Assembly: GCF_001971705.1 (NCBI RefSeq)
Contig: NZ_CP019327.1
Span: 1,116,001-1,180,000 of the forward strand
Direction: 5' to 3'
DNA length: 64,000 bases
Source of the DNA: Natronorubrum daqingense
Lineage (GTDB): Archaea > Halobacteriota > Halobacteria > Halobacteriales > Natrialbaceae
A program made the translations under genes and the position numbers. The notes under the pieces are model-generated. The model was not told the DNA's origin and did no database searches. It saw only the letters and a program-made list of their open reading frames with translations. Within the stretch, counting starts at the first letter, position 1; every line of letters starts with the position of its first letter. This document shows positions 1 to 8,614 of the stretch, piece by piece.

Positions 1-549
1 AGCGACGTGGAACGGGAGTGAGAGCGCGCCGAGTGCGAGCGAGGCGGTCGCGTGTGTCGCCGTCAGTTGTGACTCCCAGACGAGAACGGTCGCGACCACG
101 AACAGGACGAAGATGAGAACGGCCGTCCAGAAGTGAAGCTGGAGGATGTCCATCGTGTACTGCGTGACGGTTTCGCGGCCGAGGACGACCTGAATCGGCG
201 TCAAAATCGCGCCGAGAACGACGAGGCCGGCGATCCGGTTGTCGATGTCCGGCAGCCGCCAAGACGCGAATGCCGTGGCGACGATGGCGAACCCGGCGAA
301 CATCGCGACGAAGCGGTGGAACCACTCGTAGAAACTGGGCATGTTCGCCGGGAACGCGTTGTAGGGTCCGGCGTCGCAAAGCGGCCAGTTTTGCTCGCAG
401 GCGAGGCCGGAGCCGGTCGCCTTCGCCGCAACGCCGAGGAGAATCGTCGCGGCGACCAGCAAGAGCGTCGTCACGAGCAGGTGGCGAAAGCCAAACCGTT
501 CGATCAGCGGGCGCAATACCGGACGGGAAGTGTAACTATCGGTCGACAC
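1..549 (-). CDS. ctaA: Heme A synthase (CtaA/COX15 family), N-terminal part, cut by window edge
   Basis: Converts heme O to heme A for aa3-type terminal oxidases in the cytoplasmic membrane. Only the first 183 codons are present; the gene continues leftwards beyond position 1. Visible features are a first membrane helix at about residues 20-40, the family signature GSGLACEQNWPLC with two cysteines, the heme-ligand motif EWFHR shortly after it, and further helices, including one carrying LQLHFW. The start is the GTG at 549-547, giving a short hydrophilic N-terminus before the first helix; there is no ATG as close to that helix. It is transcribed away from the M24-like gene, so 550-792 holds divergent promoters. 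Family assignment is firm; the start codon is inferred. Confidence 0.9.
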   Translation of the reverse strand, partial: MSTDSYTSRPVLRPLIERFGFRHLLVTTLLLVAATILLGVAAKATGSGLACEQNWPLCDAGPYNAFPANMPSFYEWFHRFVAMFAGFAIVATAFASWRLPDIDNRIAGLVVLGAILTPIQVVLGRETVTQYTMDILQLHFWTAVLIFVLFVVATVLVWESQLTATHATASLALGALSLPFHVA

Positions 550-792
550 GGGCGTTCAGGCGAGGGTTAGCACTATCGCTACTTAGGTTACCCGAGTCGT
601 TCCTACACCACTGGAATCGCCAGACAGGGACGGTACGCCGGTGATTCGCTCGAGTCCGTGCTCGTCCGCACCGACGCGGGCCGCGTTCGCCACGCTCGCT
701 CGAGGCTGCCTTCGCCACGCCCACGCGAGGCCGGACTCGCAGCGCGCCCTCGCGTTCGTCGCATTCAAACGTTGTCCGTCCCAGCACCCGCT

Positions 793-1896
793 ATGGACAA
801 ACGCGAGCGACTCGAGGCCTACCTCGAGTCGAACGGACTCGATTCGGTCTGGTTCGCTCGGCCGAACAGTTTCGCCTGGCTGACGGGCGGTTCGAACGTG
901 ATCGACCGCGAAACGGATGCCGGTGTCGCCGCCGTGGGGTACGACGGCACGGACGTTCGTGTCGTGACCAACAACATCGAGGCGGATCGAATCGCGGCCG
1001 AGGAACTCCCGGATCTCGCCGTCGAAGACGTCTCGCTCGAGACGTACTCCTGGCACGCCTCGTCGCTCGGCGAGGCGATCGCCGCCCGCGTCGGCGCGGA
1101 CGAACGCGGCGCAGCCGACGTCGACGTTCCCGGTCTCGAGCGCATCGATCCGACGCCGCTTCGACAGCCACTGACCGAGCGGGATCGAGAGCGATACCGG
1201 ACGCTGGGGCGGGAAACAGCCGCCGCCGTCGAATCGGTCTGTCGCGAACTCCGAGCCGAGGATACCGAACACGAGGTCGCCTCGGCGTTGCGCGTCGCCC
1301 TCACGGCGCGAGACATCGAAGCCCCCGTAGTGCTCGTCGGCGGGGCAGAGCGAGCACAGGAGTATCGCCACTACACGCCGACGACAGCCGAATTGGGTGA
1401 CTACGTGCTCGTCTCCGTCACGACCCAACGCGCCGGCCTCCACGCGAGTTGTACGCGCGCCGTCGCGTTCGACCCGCCCGAGTGGCTCGAGGAGCGCCAC
1501 GCGGCAGCGGCACGCGTCGAGACGACCGCGCTCGCAGCGACCCAGCAGGCAGCCCTCGAGGGCGAATCCGCGGGAACCGTCTTCTCGGCGATTCGAGACG
1601 CCTACGATGTCGTGGGCTTCGACGGCGAGTGGGAGTATCACCACCAGGGGGGAGCGGCCGGCTTCGCCGGCCGAGAGTGGATCGCGACGCCGGACCACCG
1701 GGCCCCGGTGATCGAGCCGATGGCGTACGCGTGGAATCCGACCGTTCGAGGTGCCAAAAGCGAAGGGACCGCACTCGTCACGGCCGAATCGGTCGAGGAC
1801 CTGACGACGACGGATCGCTGGCCGACCACGACGGCCCGGGCCGTCGGCTACGAGTTAGCACTCGAGCGCCCGGCCGTACTCGGCCTCGAGGAGTGA
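793..1896 (+). CDS. M24-family (aminopeptidase/creatinase fold) protein with degraded metal site
   Basis: A 367-residue protein with a creatinase-like N-terminal domain (about 1-125) and a C-terminal pita-bread domain. Family enzymes cleave N-terminal or Xaa-Pro bonds using two metals held by Asp, Asp, His, Glu, Glu. Here the usual first Asp appears to be Ser208 (VLVSVTT), the second Ser219 (HASCTR), and the Glu of the usual EPG motif is Asn315 (AWNPT); only His283/284 and Glu324 look retained. It is therefore probably not a standard metallopeptidase. The ATG at 793 is chosen because the upstream in-frame extension is Arg-rich and unlike the family. Fold assignment is fairly sure; function is unknown. 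Confidence 0.75.
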   Translation: MDKRERLEAYLESNGLDSVWFARPNSFAWLTGGSNVIDRETDAGVAAVGYDGTDVRVVTNNIEADRIAAEELPDLAVEDVSLETYSWHASSLGEAIAARVGADERGAADVDVPGLERIDPTPLRQPLTERDRERYRTLGRETAAAVESVCRELRAEDTEHEVASALRVALTARDIEAPVVLVGGAERAQEYRHYTPTTAELGDYVLVSVTTQRAGLHASCTRAVAFDPPEWLEERHAAAARVETTALAATQQAALEGESAGTVFSAIRDAYDVVGFDGEWEYHHQGGAAGFAGREWIATPDHRAPVIEPMAYAWNPTVRGAKSEGTALVTAESVEDLTTTDRWPTTTARAVGYELALERPAVLGLEE

Positions 1897-1905
1897 GGAA
1901 TAGAC

Positions 1906-2574
1906 CTATTCGTCGTCCGTCCGCTGATCCGTGTCGCCGGCTACACTCGAGTCGGTGGCATCGTCAGTATCCGACTCCGGACGGTTCGGTGTACTCGAGC
2001 CCACGCCGTCCGTCTCTGTACTTGTGTCCGGTTCGTCCCGGGTTTCGGTCGAATCGATGTGGTCAGTCGATTCGGTCGATTCGGTTGGGTCGGTATCGTC
2101 GACGGTAATCGTCACCGGCTCGAGGTCGGAACCCCCATCGGAGGGGCGCTCGAGGATCGAATCGAGCGTGAAAATCGTGTTCAACTCGCGTTGAACCTGA
2201 TCGACGACCCCCCCGACGAGATCGCTCGGTTGGATTGCGGTGTAGGCGTAGGGATTGTTGCCGGCACCGTCGTTTACGCGTTTCTCGCGCGTGACTCGCT
2301 CCTCGTCGTGGAGTTCTGCGAGTGCTTCTCGAACCGTACTCGGATAGAGGCCCGTGCCCGTCGCCACCTCCTCGGCGGTACTCGCGGGATTCGCGAGCAA
2401 GAAGACGTAGATCTTCGCGCGGGTCTCGGTGTCGAGAATCCACGAGAGCAGATCGACGATTCGCTGGTCGACCTCCTCGAGTGCGACCGTTCGGACGGCG
2501 TCGTCGTCACCGTCTCGAGGACGATCGGGTTGGTTCTCCTCGCGCGGACGCCCGTCTGTGTTGTCCGAACCCAT
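1906..2574 (-). CDS. Winged-helix DNA-binding protein with acidic Ser/Thr-rich tail
   Basis: A 222-residue cytoplasmic protein. About residues 35-115 form an ArsR/TrmB-like winged helix: an ETRAKIYVFLL helix, then TAEEVATGTGLYPSTVREAL as the helix-turn-helix, then a wing ending near KRVNDG. The last 90 residues are low-complexity Asp/Glu/Ser/Thr (DDTDPTESTESTD type), probably disordered. The start MGSDN at 2574 is preferred over upstream in-frame codons because the product then begins with the usual short acidic leader. It ends 9 bases after the convergent M24-like gene. A transcription regulator is likely, but its target is not evident from the neighbours. Confidence 0.75.
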   Translation of the reverse strand: MGSDNTDGRPREENQPDRPRDGDDDAVRTVALEEVDQRIVDLLSWILDTETRAKIYVFLLANPASTAEEVATGTGLYPSTVREALAELHDEERVTREKRVNDGAGNNPYAYTAIQPSDLVGGVVDQVQRELNTIFTLDSILERPSDGGSDLEPVTITVDDTDPTESTESTDHIDSTETRDEPDTSTETDGVGSSTPNRPESDTDDATDSSVAGDTDQRTDDE

Positions 2575-2656
2575 CTGTCTCTCGAGTGGGGCGACACGTC
2601 CCACGGCAGTAAATCTTTGCGGGCCCTGAACAACTCGCTGGGAGACCAGTCGGTCG

Positions 2657-3745
2657 TTACTCGGTCCCGAGAAGCAGCGACTGACACAGGGCGTCGGGGC
2701 CGTCTTCCTCCCGAAGTCGCCGCTGGCGCTCGGCACCGCTTTCGCGTTCGTAGACGCGTTTGATCCCCTCGATACCGAGACGTTCGCACTCGCGGTCGAC
2801 GACCTCGCCCAGATCGACCGTTCCCTCGAGGTCGCGAGTGATAAACGAGGCGTCCTGGCCGTGGCGAATCGCCCGCCACTTGTTTTCGTCGAGGAGTTCG
2901 CGGCGGTGCTCGCGACCGTAGCCGGGCGCGCCGTCCTCGTACTCCGCGGCGAGGGCCTCGACGAGCGCGTGGGCGTACTCGACGAACGCCATCACGATAT
3001 CCGGGTCGGCCTGTCCGTCCGGCGTGCGGAGTTCGACGGTTCCGTGGGCCGTGTGCGGGCGCACGTCGTACCAGAGTTCGCCGCGGTCCTCGATCGCGTT
3101 CGTCTCGAGCATCCGTCGCTCGAACTGGTCGAACGCCTCGTAGTCCTCGAAGTACGTCGGCATGCCCGTGTTCGGCAGCGCCTCGAAAATCTTGGCGCGC
3201 GCGGACTGGAGGCCGGTGTCGAATCCGTTCCAGTACGGCGAGTTTGCCGAAAGCGCGAGCATGATCGGCACGTACCAGCGCAGTTCGTTCGCGATCCAGA
3301 CCGCTTTGTCCGCGTCGTCGACGCCGACGTGGACGTGGACGCCGGCGGTCGTATTCCGGTGTTGTGGATACTGGATTCGGTCGAGTTGCGATTGGTAGCG
3401 GGGCTTTTCGGCGTGCTCGAGTTCGCGCCACTTCGCGAGGGGATGTAAGCCGGCGGCGGCGATCTGGAAGCCGTGTTCGTTCGCGTGGTCGACCAGCGCG
3501 CGTCGGATCTCGAGCAGCGACTCTCGGGCGTCGCTCGGTTCCTCGATCAGCGGCGTCTGCGTCTCGATGACGAACTTGAACAGCTCGTGGTCGAGGCGGT
3601 CGTCGAGGATCTCCGGCGGGTCGTGTTCGTAGACGAGTTCGTCGGTGCCACTCGTAGGGCGGCCGTCGTCGTCGACGACGAAACACTCCTCTTCGATCCC
3701 CAGCGTGCCCATGCGCGTAAACGATTCCCGGGACCCGCGTTCCAT
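2657..3745 (-). CDS. gshA: Glutamate-cysteine ligase, carboxylate-amine ligase family
   Basis: Joins glutamate and cysteine with ATP to make gamma-glutamylcysteine, which is the main low-molecular-weight thiol known in haloarchaea. The 362-residue protein belongs to the GCS2/YbdK carboxylate-amine ligase family. Diagnostic stretches are [14 protein letters not shown] at the N-terminus, [13 protein letters not shown] in the middle, and [12 protein letters not shown] near the C-terminus. Length is normal for the family. The start at 3745 gives [13 protein letters not shown], matching the usual haloarchaeal N-terminus; the internal Met before GTLGIEEE is an alternative. It reads in the same direction as the wHTH gene, 82 bases upstream of its start. 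Confidence 0.92.
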   Translation of the reverse strand: MERGSRESFTRMGTLGIEEECFVVDDDGRPTSGTDELVYEHDPPEILDDRLDHELFKFVIETQTPLIEEPSDARESLLEIRRALVDHANEHGFQIAAAGLHPLAKWRELEHAEKPRYQSQLDRIQYPQHRNTTAGVHVHVGVDDADKAVWIANELRWYVPIMLALSANSPYWNGFDTGLQSARAKIFEALPNTGMPTYFEDYEAFDQFERRMLETNAIEDRGELWYDVRPHTAHGTVELRTPDGQADPDIVMAFVEYAHALVEALAAEYEDGAPGYGREHRRELLDENKWRAIRHGQDASFITRDLEGTVDLGEVVDRECERLGIEGIKRVYERESGAERQRRLREEDGPDALCQSLLLGTE

Positions 3746-3860
3746 CGTCTCTCGTTTTCGCCCGCGGTGATAAATACCGTTTGGACTCGGAACTGACTGC
3801 GGTGTGATCCCCGTCGAAACGCTCGAGGAGGCAAAACGGGCGAGAGAATTCGCCAGAAGC

Positions 3861-5444
3861 TCAGGTGGTCGTGATCTCTGCGTCCGGTTCGACGGCGTCG
3901 TCGTCCTCGCGAAGCCTGAACTTCTGGACTTTCCCGCTCGGGTTCTTGGGGAGTTCGTCGACGAAGTAGTACGCGCGCGGCCGCTTGAAGTCGGCGAGGT
4001 CGTCGCTCTCGAGGACCGCGGCGTCGAGTTCGTCCGCGCTGACGCCGTCGGCGACGACGTAGGCGACGACCAGTTCGCCCCACTCCTCGTCGGGTTCGCC
4101 GAGGACGGCGGCTTCTTCGACGGCGTCGTGGGCGAACAGGACGTCTTCGACCTCGGCGGGGTAGATGTTCTCGCCGCCGGAGACGATCATGTCGTCCTTT
4201 CGGTCGACGACGAAGAGGTAGCCGTCCTCGTCGCAGTAGCCGAGGTCCCCCGTGTAGTACCACGTCGTTCCGTCGACCTCCCGAAGCGAGTGGTCGGTCG
4301 CCTCGGGGCGGTTCCAGTACTCGCGCATCACGCAGGGGCTGGCAATGAGAATCTCCCCGATTTCTCCTTGCTCGAGGGTCTGATCCGGATCCGCATCCGG
4401 CTCGACGATTCGAACCTGATGGTTGAGGCCGGGCAGGCCGGCAGAGCCCTGTTTCGGGTGTTGATCCTCGGGTGGCTGAAAGACCCCTGCTGGCCCGATC
4501 TCGGTCATACCGTAGGCCTGCACGTAATCGTCACAGAGGTGCTCCCGGCAGTTCTCGAGGACCTGTTCTGGCATCGGTGCTGCGCCGTAGAGGCCGAGTC
4601 GGAGCGAGGAGGTGTCGACGGGGGAGTCCGCGGCGGTGAGCGACAACGCGTTCCACGCCGTCGGTGCGGCGAACAGGAGCGACACGTCGTGTTCGTCGAT
4701 CGCCTCGAGCGCGGCGACGGGGTCGAACTCGTGGTGGATGACGCTCGTCGCGCCCCGGTGGACGCGCGGGAACAGGTTGCAGTGTAACTCGGCGCAGTGA
4801 TAGAGGGGCATGATCGACAACCCGACGTCGTCGCGAGTGAGGTTCATCTCGGCGATACACAGCAGGTTGTGCTCGACCATGCTTCGGTGTTCGTGAACCA
4901 CTCCTTTCGGCCGACCAGTCGTTCCCGAGGTGTAGATGAACGCGTACACGTCGTCTTCCTCGACGGTGGCGTTCGGTCGCTCGGCCGTGCCGGACTCGAG
5001 GAGGTCGTAAAACCCGCTGGCGTACTCCGGCACGTCGTCGTCGATGTAGACGTACGAGTCGACGGTCTCGAGGGCCGGCTTCGCCCCTTCGACGGACTCT
5101 CGAGTCGACGATTCGAACACCACGACGTCGGCCGCCGCGTCGTTCACGATGTACTCGATCTCACCCGGCGGCAAGCGGAAGTTCAGCGGGGTGAAGACCG
5201 CACCGAGTTTCGCACACGCGTAGACGGTGAGCGCCATCTCCGACCCGTTTTGGAGTACCGTCGCGACGCGGTCGCCCTTCTCGACGCCCGACTCGCGAAA
5301 CGAGTTCGCCAGTCGATTCACGCGCTCGTCGAACTCCTCGTAGGTCCAGCGCTGGTCCTTGTGCGGATAGACGATCGCTTCCCGGTTGGGGTGTCGATCA
5401 ACCGTCTGCTCGAGCGTGTCGCCGATCGTGGGATGTGCAGACAT
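3861..5444 (-). CDS. AMP-forming acyl-CoA synthetase
   Basis: Activates a carboxylic acid to its CoA thioester through an acyl-adenylate. The 527-residue protein has the complete adenylate-forming core set: phosphate loop [11 protein letters not shown] (171-181), YGMTEIG, YTGDLGY, the hinge [16 protein letters not shown] and the C-terminal catalytic lysine region [10 protein letters not shown]. Length and order match medium- or long-chain fatty-acid CoA ligases; the exact chain preference cannot be read. No beta-oxidation partner is adjacent, but an acyl-CoA dehydrogenase lies at 51.2-52.5 kb. A strong TATA-like box sits 27-34 bases before the ATG, fitting a leaderless transcript. Confidence 0.9.
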   Translation of the reverse strand: MSAHPTIGDTLEQTVDRHPNREAIVYPHKDQRWTYEEFDERVNRLANSFRESGVEKGDRVATVLQNGSEMALTVYACAKLGAVFTPLNFRLPPGEIEYIVNDAAADVVVFESSTRESVEGAKPALETVDSYVYIDDDVPEYASGFYDLLESGTAERPNATVEEDDVYAFIYTSGTTGRPKGVVHEHRSMVEHNLLCIAEMNLTRDDVGLSIMPLYHCAELHCNLFPRVHRGATSVIHHEFDPVAALEAIDEHDVSLLFAAPTAWNALSLTAADSPVDTSSLRLGLYGAAPMPEQVLENCREHLCDDYVQAYGMTEIGPAGVFQPPEDQHPKQGSAGLPGLNHQVRIVEPDADPDQTLEQGEIGEILIASPCVMREYWNRPEATDHSLREVDGTTWYYTGDLGYCDEDGYLFVVDRKDDMIVSGGENIYPAEVEDVLFAHDAVEEAAVLGEPDEEWGELVVAYVVADGVSADELDAAVLESDDLADFKRPRAYYFVDELPKNPSGKVQKFRLREDDDAVEPDAEITTT

Positions 5445-5460
5445 AACGCGCTAGAATATC

Positions 5461-5480
5461 ACAAACATCCTTATATTTGT
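5461..5480 (-). promoter_or_regulatory. Promoter of acyl-CoA synthetase with overlapping inverted repeat
   Basis: Read on the minus strand, an A/T-rich TATA-like box (AAATATAA, 5471-5478) lies about 27-34 bases before the start at 5444, the usual distance for a leaderless haloarchaeal transcript. The box is enclosed by inverted 5-base arms ACAAA (5461-5465) and TTTGT (5476-5480), so a repressor bound there would cover the TATA element. Confidence 0.55.
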
Positions 5481-5537
5481 TATCGCACATCGGACCAGCG
5501 TCCAGCCGCTCTTTCAAAAACTGAACTCAAGCTCGAG

Positions 5538-6173
5538 CTATCGCGGCCGAGCGACGATACCGAGGTGATCCGTGTGATAGTCGTCGAGTCGGCGCGTCTC
5601 GAGCACGTCGTACGCCGACTCGAGTTCCTCGCGAACGTCAGCGAACACGTCGCTCGGCTCTCGCGTCACGTCCTCGCTTCGGGCCTTCACGGCGAGTAAG
5701 AGTCGGCCGTCGTCTGCCAGGAATCGGGCGTTCTCGCAGGCGACGCGGGCCTGCCCGCGCGTCGCGACGTCCTGAACGAGCATGTCGACGTTCGATTCGA
5801 CGACGTGGGCGTACGTCTCCGGTTTTCTGGCGTCCGCGAGCAACGGGAAGAGCCGCGGGCGGGACTCCGCGGCCTCGAGCAAGTCTCTGGCCGGCCGAGG
5901 CGCGAACTCGACGGCGTACGTCGGCCCGGAAAAATCGGCGACGTGGCTGACCGTCGTCCCGCTCGCCGCGCCGAGATAGAGGACAGTTTCTTCACCCGCG
6001 AGGGAGGTGTCCATCTCCAACTCGAGCATCGCCCCCAGTTTCGATCGATTCGGGTTCCAGGCTCGCCACTCGCCGTCCCTCGGTTCGCCGTAGACCGGCT
6101 CTCCGCGAGTCGCGAGGCGTTCCGTCCCGTCGATTTCGCGGTGCTCGACGCCCGCCGGGAGCGCGTCACTCAT
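5538..6173 (-). CDS. flpA: Fibrillarin-like rRNA/tRNA 2'-O-methyltransferase
   Basis: The catalytic subunit of archaeal box C/D sRNPs, transferring methyl from SAM to ribose 2'-OH at sites chosen by guide sRNAs. The 211-residue protein shows the fibrillarin pattern: WNPNRSKLGAML, SAM-binding strand VLYLGAASGTTVSHVAD, then YAVEFAPRPARDLL and the motif VDMLVQDVATRGQ, with KARSEDVT towards the end. Normal archaeal length. The start at 6173 lies inside the end of nop5, an 8-base overlap, so the two genes are translationally coupled, as expected for subunits of one complex. Confidence 0.95.
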   Translation of the reverse strand: MSDALPAGVEHREIDGTERLATRGEPVYGEPRDGEWRAWNPNRSKLGAMLELEMDTSLAGEETVLYLGAASGTTVSHVADFSGPTYAVEFAPRPARDLLEAAESRPRLFPLLADARKPETYAHVVESNVDMLVQDVATRGQARVACENARFLADDGRLLLAVKARSEDVTREPSDVFADVREELESAYDVLETRRLDDYHTDHLGIVARPR

Positions 6174-7059
6174 CGTCACCCTCCGGTTCGTCGCTATCGC
6201 TCGAACCAGCGTCGTCGGTTCGCGCCTGAATCGTTTCGATTCGCTCCGCGAGTTCGGCCTCGAGGTCGGGCTTTCGCTCACCGGAATAGTGATCGACGCG
6301 GGCGGCGATAGAGAGTTTCCCGGCGAGGGCTCTCGCCGCCGAGCCCCGCTCGTCGGGATGGGTCTGTCGCACCGCGTCGTGTGTGTAGATGATCCCGTGT
6401 TTTGGCGAGGGTGCGTGCCCACGGAGGTGAGCGAACAGCGCGTCCTCGGCACCGAGCACCTGTACCGTTCCGCTCGGCTTCTTCGCGAGGTTCTCGAGTC
6501 CCCCGGCTAGCGAGATCAGCCGCGCACCGAGGACGGGGCCGGCGAGCGCCGCGAGGTTCGGTGCGACTGTCGGCATCTGTCGCTCGACGTACTCCCGCAA
6601 CGCCTCGGCCTCGTCGGCCAGACCCACCGCGCGCTCGGCGAGCGAGACGAGTGGCTGCGGTGGGTGCTCGCTCGCTGGGTCTCGAGTCGCGAGTTCGCGG
6701 GCGTAATCGATTCCCGTTCCGGCGTCGGGATCGACCGTCCCAGCCCACTCGGCGAGGCGTTCGGCGAGTTCGTTCGCCGTCCGCGTACAGTCGTCCATCG
6801 TGCGCACTGCGTGGACCAACTGGCGGTCGTCGGCCCCCTCGCGCTCGGTCACGGCCCCTCGAGTCGCCGCCATCGAGGCCTCGTGGAGCGCGTCGTAGTA
6901 GGCGTTCTCGTCGTCGACGAACCCGGCCTCGAGCGCGAGCGTCGGCCAGTCTCGAGGCTCGTCGGCACGCCCCTCGCGAATCGCCGTTGCGGCGGCCGCT
7001 GTGTCCTCCGCGTCGACGTTCGCGAACCATCCATCGTCCGCGGCGAACGTATCGGTCAT
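6166..7059 (-). CDS. nop5: NOP5/NOP56-family box C/D sRNP core protein
   Basis: The scaffold that joins fibrillarin to the L7Ae-bound guide sRNA. The 297-residue protein has an N-terminal fibrillarin-contact region, a central coiled-coil segment (about 75-150) and the Nop domain with MPTVAPNLAALAGPVLGARLISLAGGLENLAKKPSGTVQVLGAEDALFAHLRG, whose GAEDALFAHL stretch is a family hallmark. It ends in an acidic tail typical of haloarchaea instead of the Lys/Glu-rich tail of eukaryotes. The start MTDTFAADDG at 7059 is chosen because the in-frame extension upstream is Arg-rich. First gene of the nop5-flpA operon. Confidence 0.94.
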   Translation of the reverse strand: MTDTFAADDGWFANVDAEDTAAAATAIREGRADEPRDWPTLALEAGFVDDENAYYDALHEASMAATRGAVTEREGADDRQLVHAVRTMDDCTRTANELAERLAEWAGTVDPDAGTGIDYARELATRDPASEHPPQPLVSLAERAVGLADEAEALREYVERQMPTVAPNLAALAGPVLGARLISLAGGLENLAKKPSGTVQVLGAEDALFAHLRGHAPSPKHGIIYTHDAVRQTHPDERGSAARALAGKLSIAARVDHYSGERKPDLEAELAERIETIQARTDDAGSSDSDEPEGDDE

Positions 7060-7263
7060 ACCGTCCCTTGGTGGCCGCGCTCGTATATGCGTTCTCGAAA
7101 CCGTTCGAACTCGGCCTCGCGGTCGCTTCGAACGCTTCGACTCGAGGGTTCTGCCGAATTCGTTAGCCCCCGACGTCTCGTGCACGAGTGCGGGTCAACG
7201 ACTGGCGGACGTCGTAACGCCTTTCGTCTCACCGCCACAACCTTCGATTCGTTATGGTCTCGC

Positions 7264-7268
7264 GGAGG
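7264..7268 (+). promoter_or_regulatory. Shine-Dalgarno-like GGAGG before trkA
   Basis: GGAGG lies 11 bases before the ATG at 7280. It supports that start over the long in-frame extension upstream, whose translation is Arg/Pro-rich and does not resemble TrkA. Spacing is slightly long for a ribosome binding site. Confidence 0.4.
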
Positions 7269-7279
7269 CGCGGTCGCTA

Positions 7280-8614
7280 ATGTACGTCCTCGTCGTCGGC
7301 GCGGGGGAGGTCGGGAAGATGATCGCCTCTAATCTCGAGGACTCACACGACGTCGCGATGGTCGATCGAGATCCCGACATCGTCGACGACCTCACCTACA
7401 CCTACGACGTGCTCGCCATCGAGGGCGACGGCACGGACCTCGAGGTGCTTCACGAGGCGGGTCTCGAGAAGGCGGATCTCGTCGTCGCGTGCACGGACAA
7501 CGACGAGACGAACATCGTCGTCTGTGGCACGGTCAAAACCGACAGCGACGCGTTCACGATCGCTCGAGTCAGGAATCGAACCTTGCTCGACACCTGGCAG
7601 GGGTCACAGGGTGGATTCGGGGTCAACTTCATGGTCTGTACCGATCTGCTGGTCGCACAGACGATCTTTCGAATTTCGGGGTTCCCGCAGGCTCAGGACG
7701 TCGAGATGTTCGCCGGCGGACTCATCCGGATGGCCGAGTTCGAAATCGACGCGGAGAGCCCCCTCGTCGACCAGCGCGTCAGCGAGGCCGACGAGTACGA
7801 TTCGATGACGTTCGCCGGCGTCTTCAGGGGCGACGAGATGATCGTCGCCCGCGGGGAGACCGTTTTCTGTGCGGGTGATCGAATCGTCGTTATCGGGAGC
7901 CCCGAGTCCGTCAAAGCGTTCGCGTTGGACGCCGTCTCCGATACGACCTCACCAACCGAAGACGTCGTCATCGTCGGCGGCAGCGAGATCGGGTTTCAGG
8001 CCGCCCGCGAGTTCGAAGCCCACGGCTTCGAGCCGCGATTGATCGAACGAGAGCACGACCGCGCTCGCGAAATCGCGGAGGCGCTTCCAGACACGTTCGT
8101 CATGGAAAACGACGCGACGGACCGGGAGTTCCTGGCCCGCGAACACATCGACGAAGCCGACATCGTCGTCGCCGCACTCGACAGCGACGAGAAAAACCTG
8201 CTCGTCTCCTTGTTAGCTCAGCGCGTCGGCGTCGACCGAACGGTCGCGATCATCGAGAACACGCAGTACACCGACCTCTTCGAAACCGTCGGCATCGACG
8301 TCGCGATCAACCCTCGCGAGGAGACGGCCGAGGAGATCATCCGCTTTACGCGCACGAATCAAACCGAGAAGATCGCCATGCTCGAGCACGACCGCGCCGA
8401 GGTCATCGAGGTCGAACTCGGCGAGGACAGTGCCCTGACTGGACGACCGATCGCGGAATCGATGGACGACCTGCCCGATTGCGTCGTCATCGGCGCGATT
8501 TCTCGCGGTGGCGACCTCATCACCCCCCGCGGAACCACGGAGCCCCAACCCGGCGACCACGTCGTGCTCTTCGTCGACGCGACCGTGCTCGATGAAGTGT
8601 CCGCGGTGTTGTGA
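7280..8614 (+). CDS. trkA: Trk potassium uptake regulator TrkA, two NAD-binding/TrkA-C units
   Basis: A cytoplasmic gating subunit of Trk/Ktr potassium channels that binds NAD(H) or nucleotides. The 444-residue protein is a tandem duplication: a Rossmann strand MYVLVVGAGEVGKMIA, acidic ribose binder VDRD, then a TrkA-C domain to about 225; a second Rossmann strand DVVIVGGSEIGFQAARE at about 230-250 and a second TrkA-C domain ending at 444. This is the full-length bacterial-type TrkA layout, in contrast to the single-unit protein at 10159-10830. It converges exactly on trkH, the two stop codons forming TGATCA with no gap. Confidence 0.94.
   Translation: MYVLVVGAGEVGKMIASNLEDSHDVAMVDRDPDIVDDLTYTYDVLAIEGDGTDLEVLHEAGLEKADLVVACTDNDETNIVVCGTVKTDSDAFTIARVRNRTLLDTWQGSQGGFGVNFMVCTDLLVAQTIFRISGFPQAQDVEMFAGGLIRMAEFEIDAESPLVDQRVSEADEYDSMTFAGVFRGDEMIVARGETVFCAGDRIVVIGSPESVKAFALDAVSDTTSPTEDVVIVGGSEIGFQAAREFEAHGFEPRLIEREHDRAREIAEALPDTFVMENDATDREFLAREHIDEADIVVAALDSDEKNLLVSLLAQRVGVDRTVAIIENTQYTDLFETVGIDVAINPREETAEEIIRFTRTNQTEKIAMLEHDRAEVIEVELGEDSALTGRPIAESMDDLPDCVVIGAISRGGDLITPRGTTEPQPGDHVVLFVDATVLDEVSAVL

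Noticed and set aside
583-1698. Long open frame on the minus strand opposite the M24-like gene
   Set aside because: Its composition is Arg/Gly/Val-rich without any family pattern; it mirrors the third-codon GC bias of the real gene on the plus strand.
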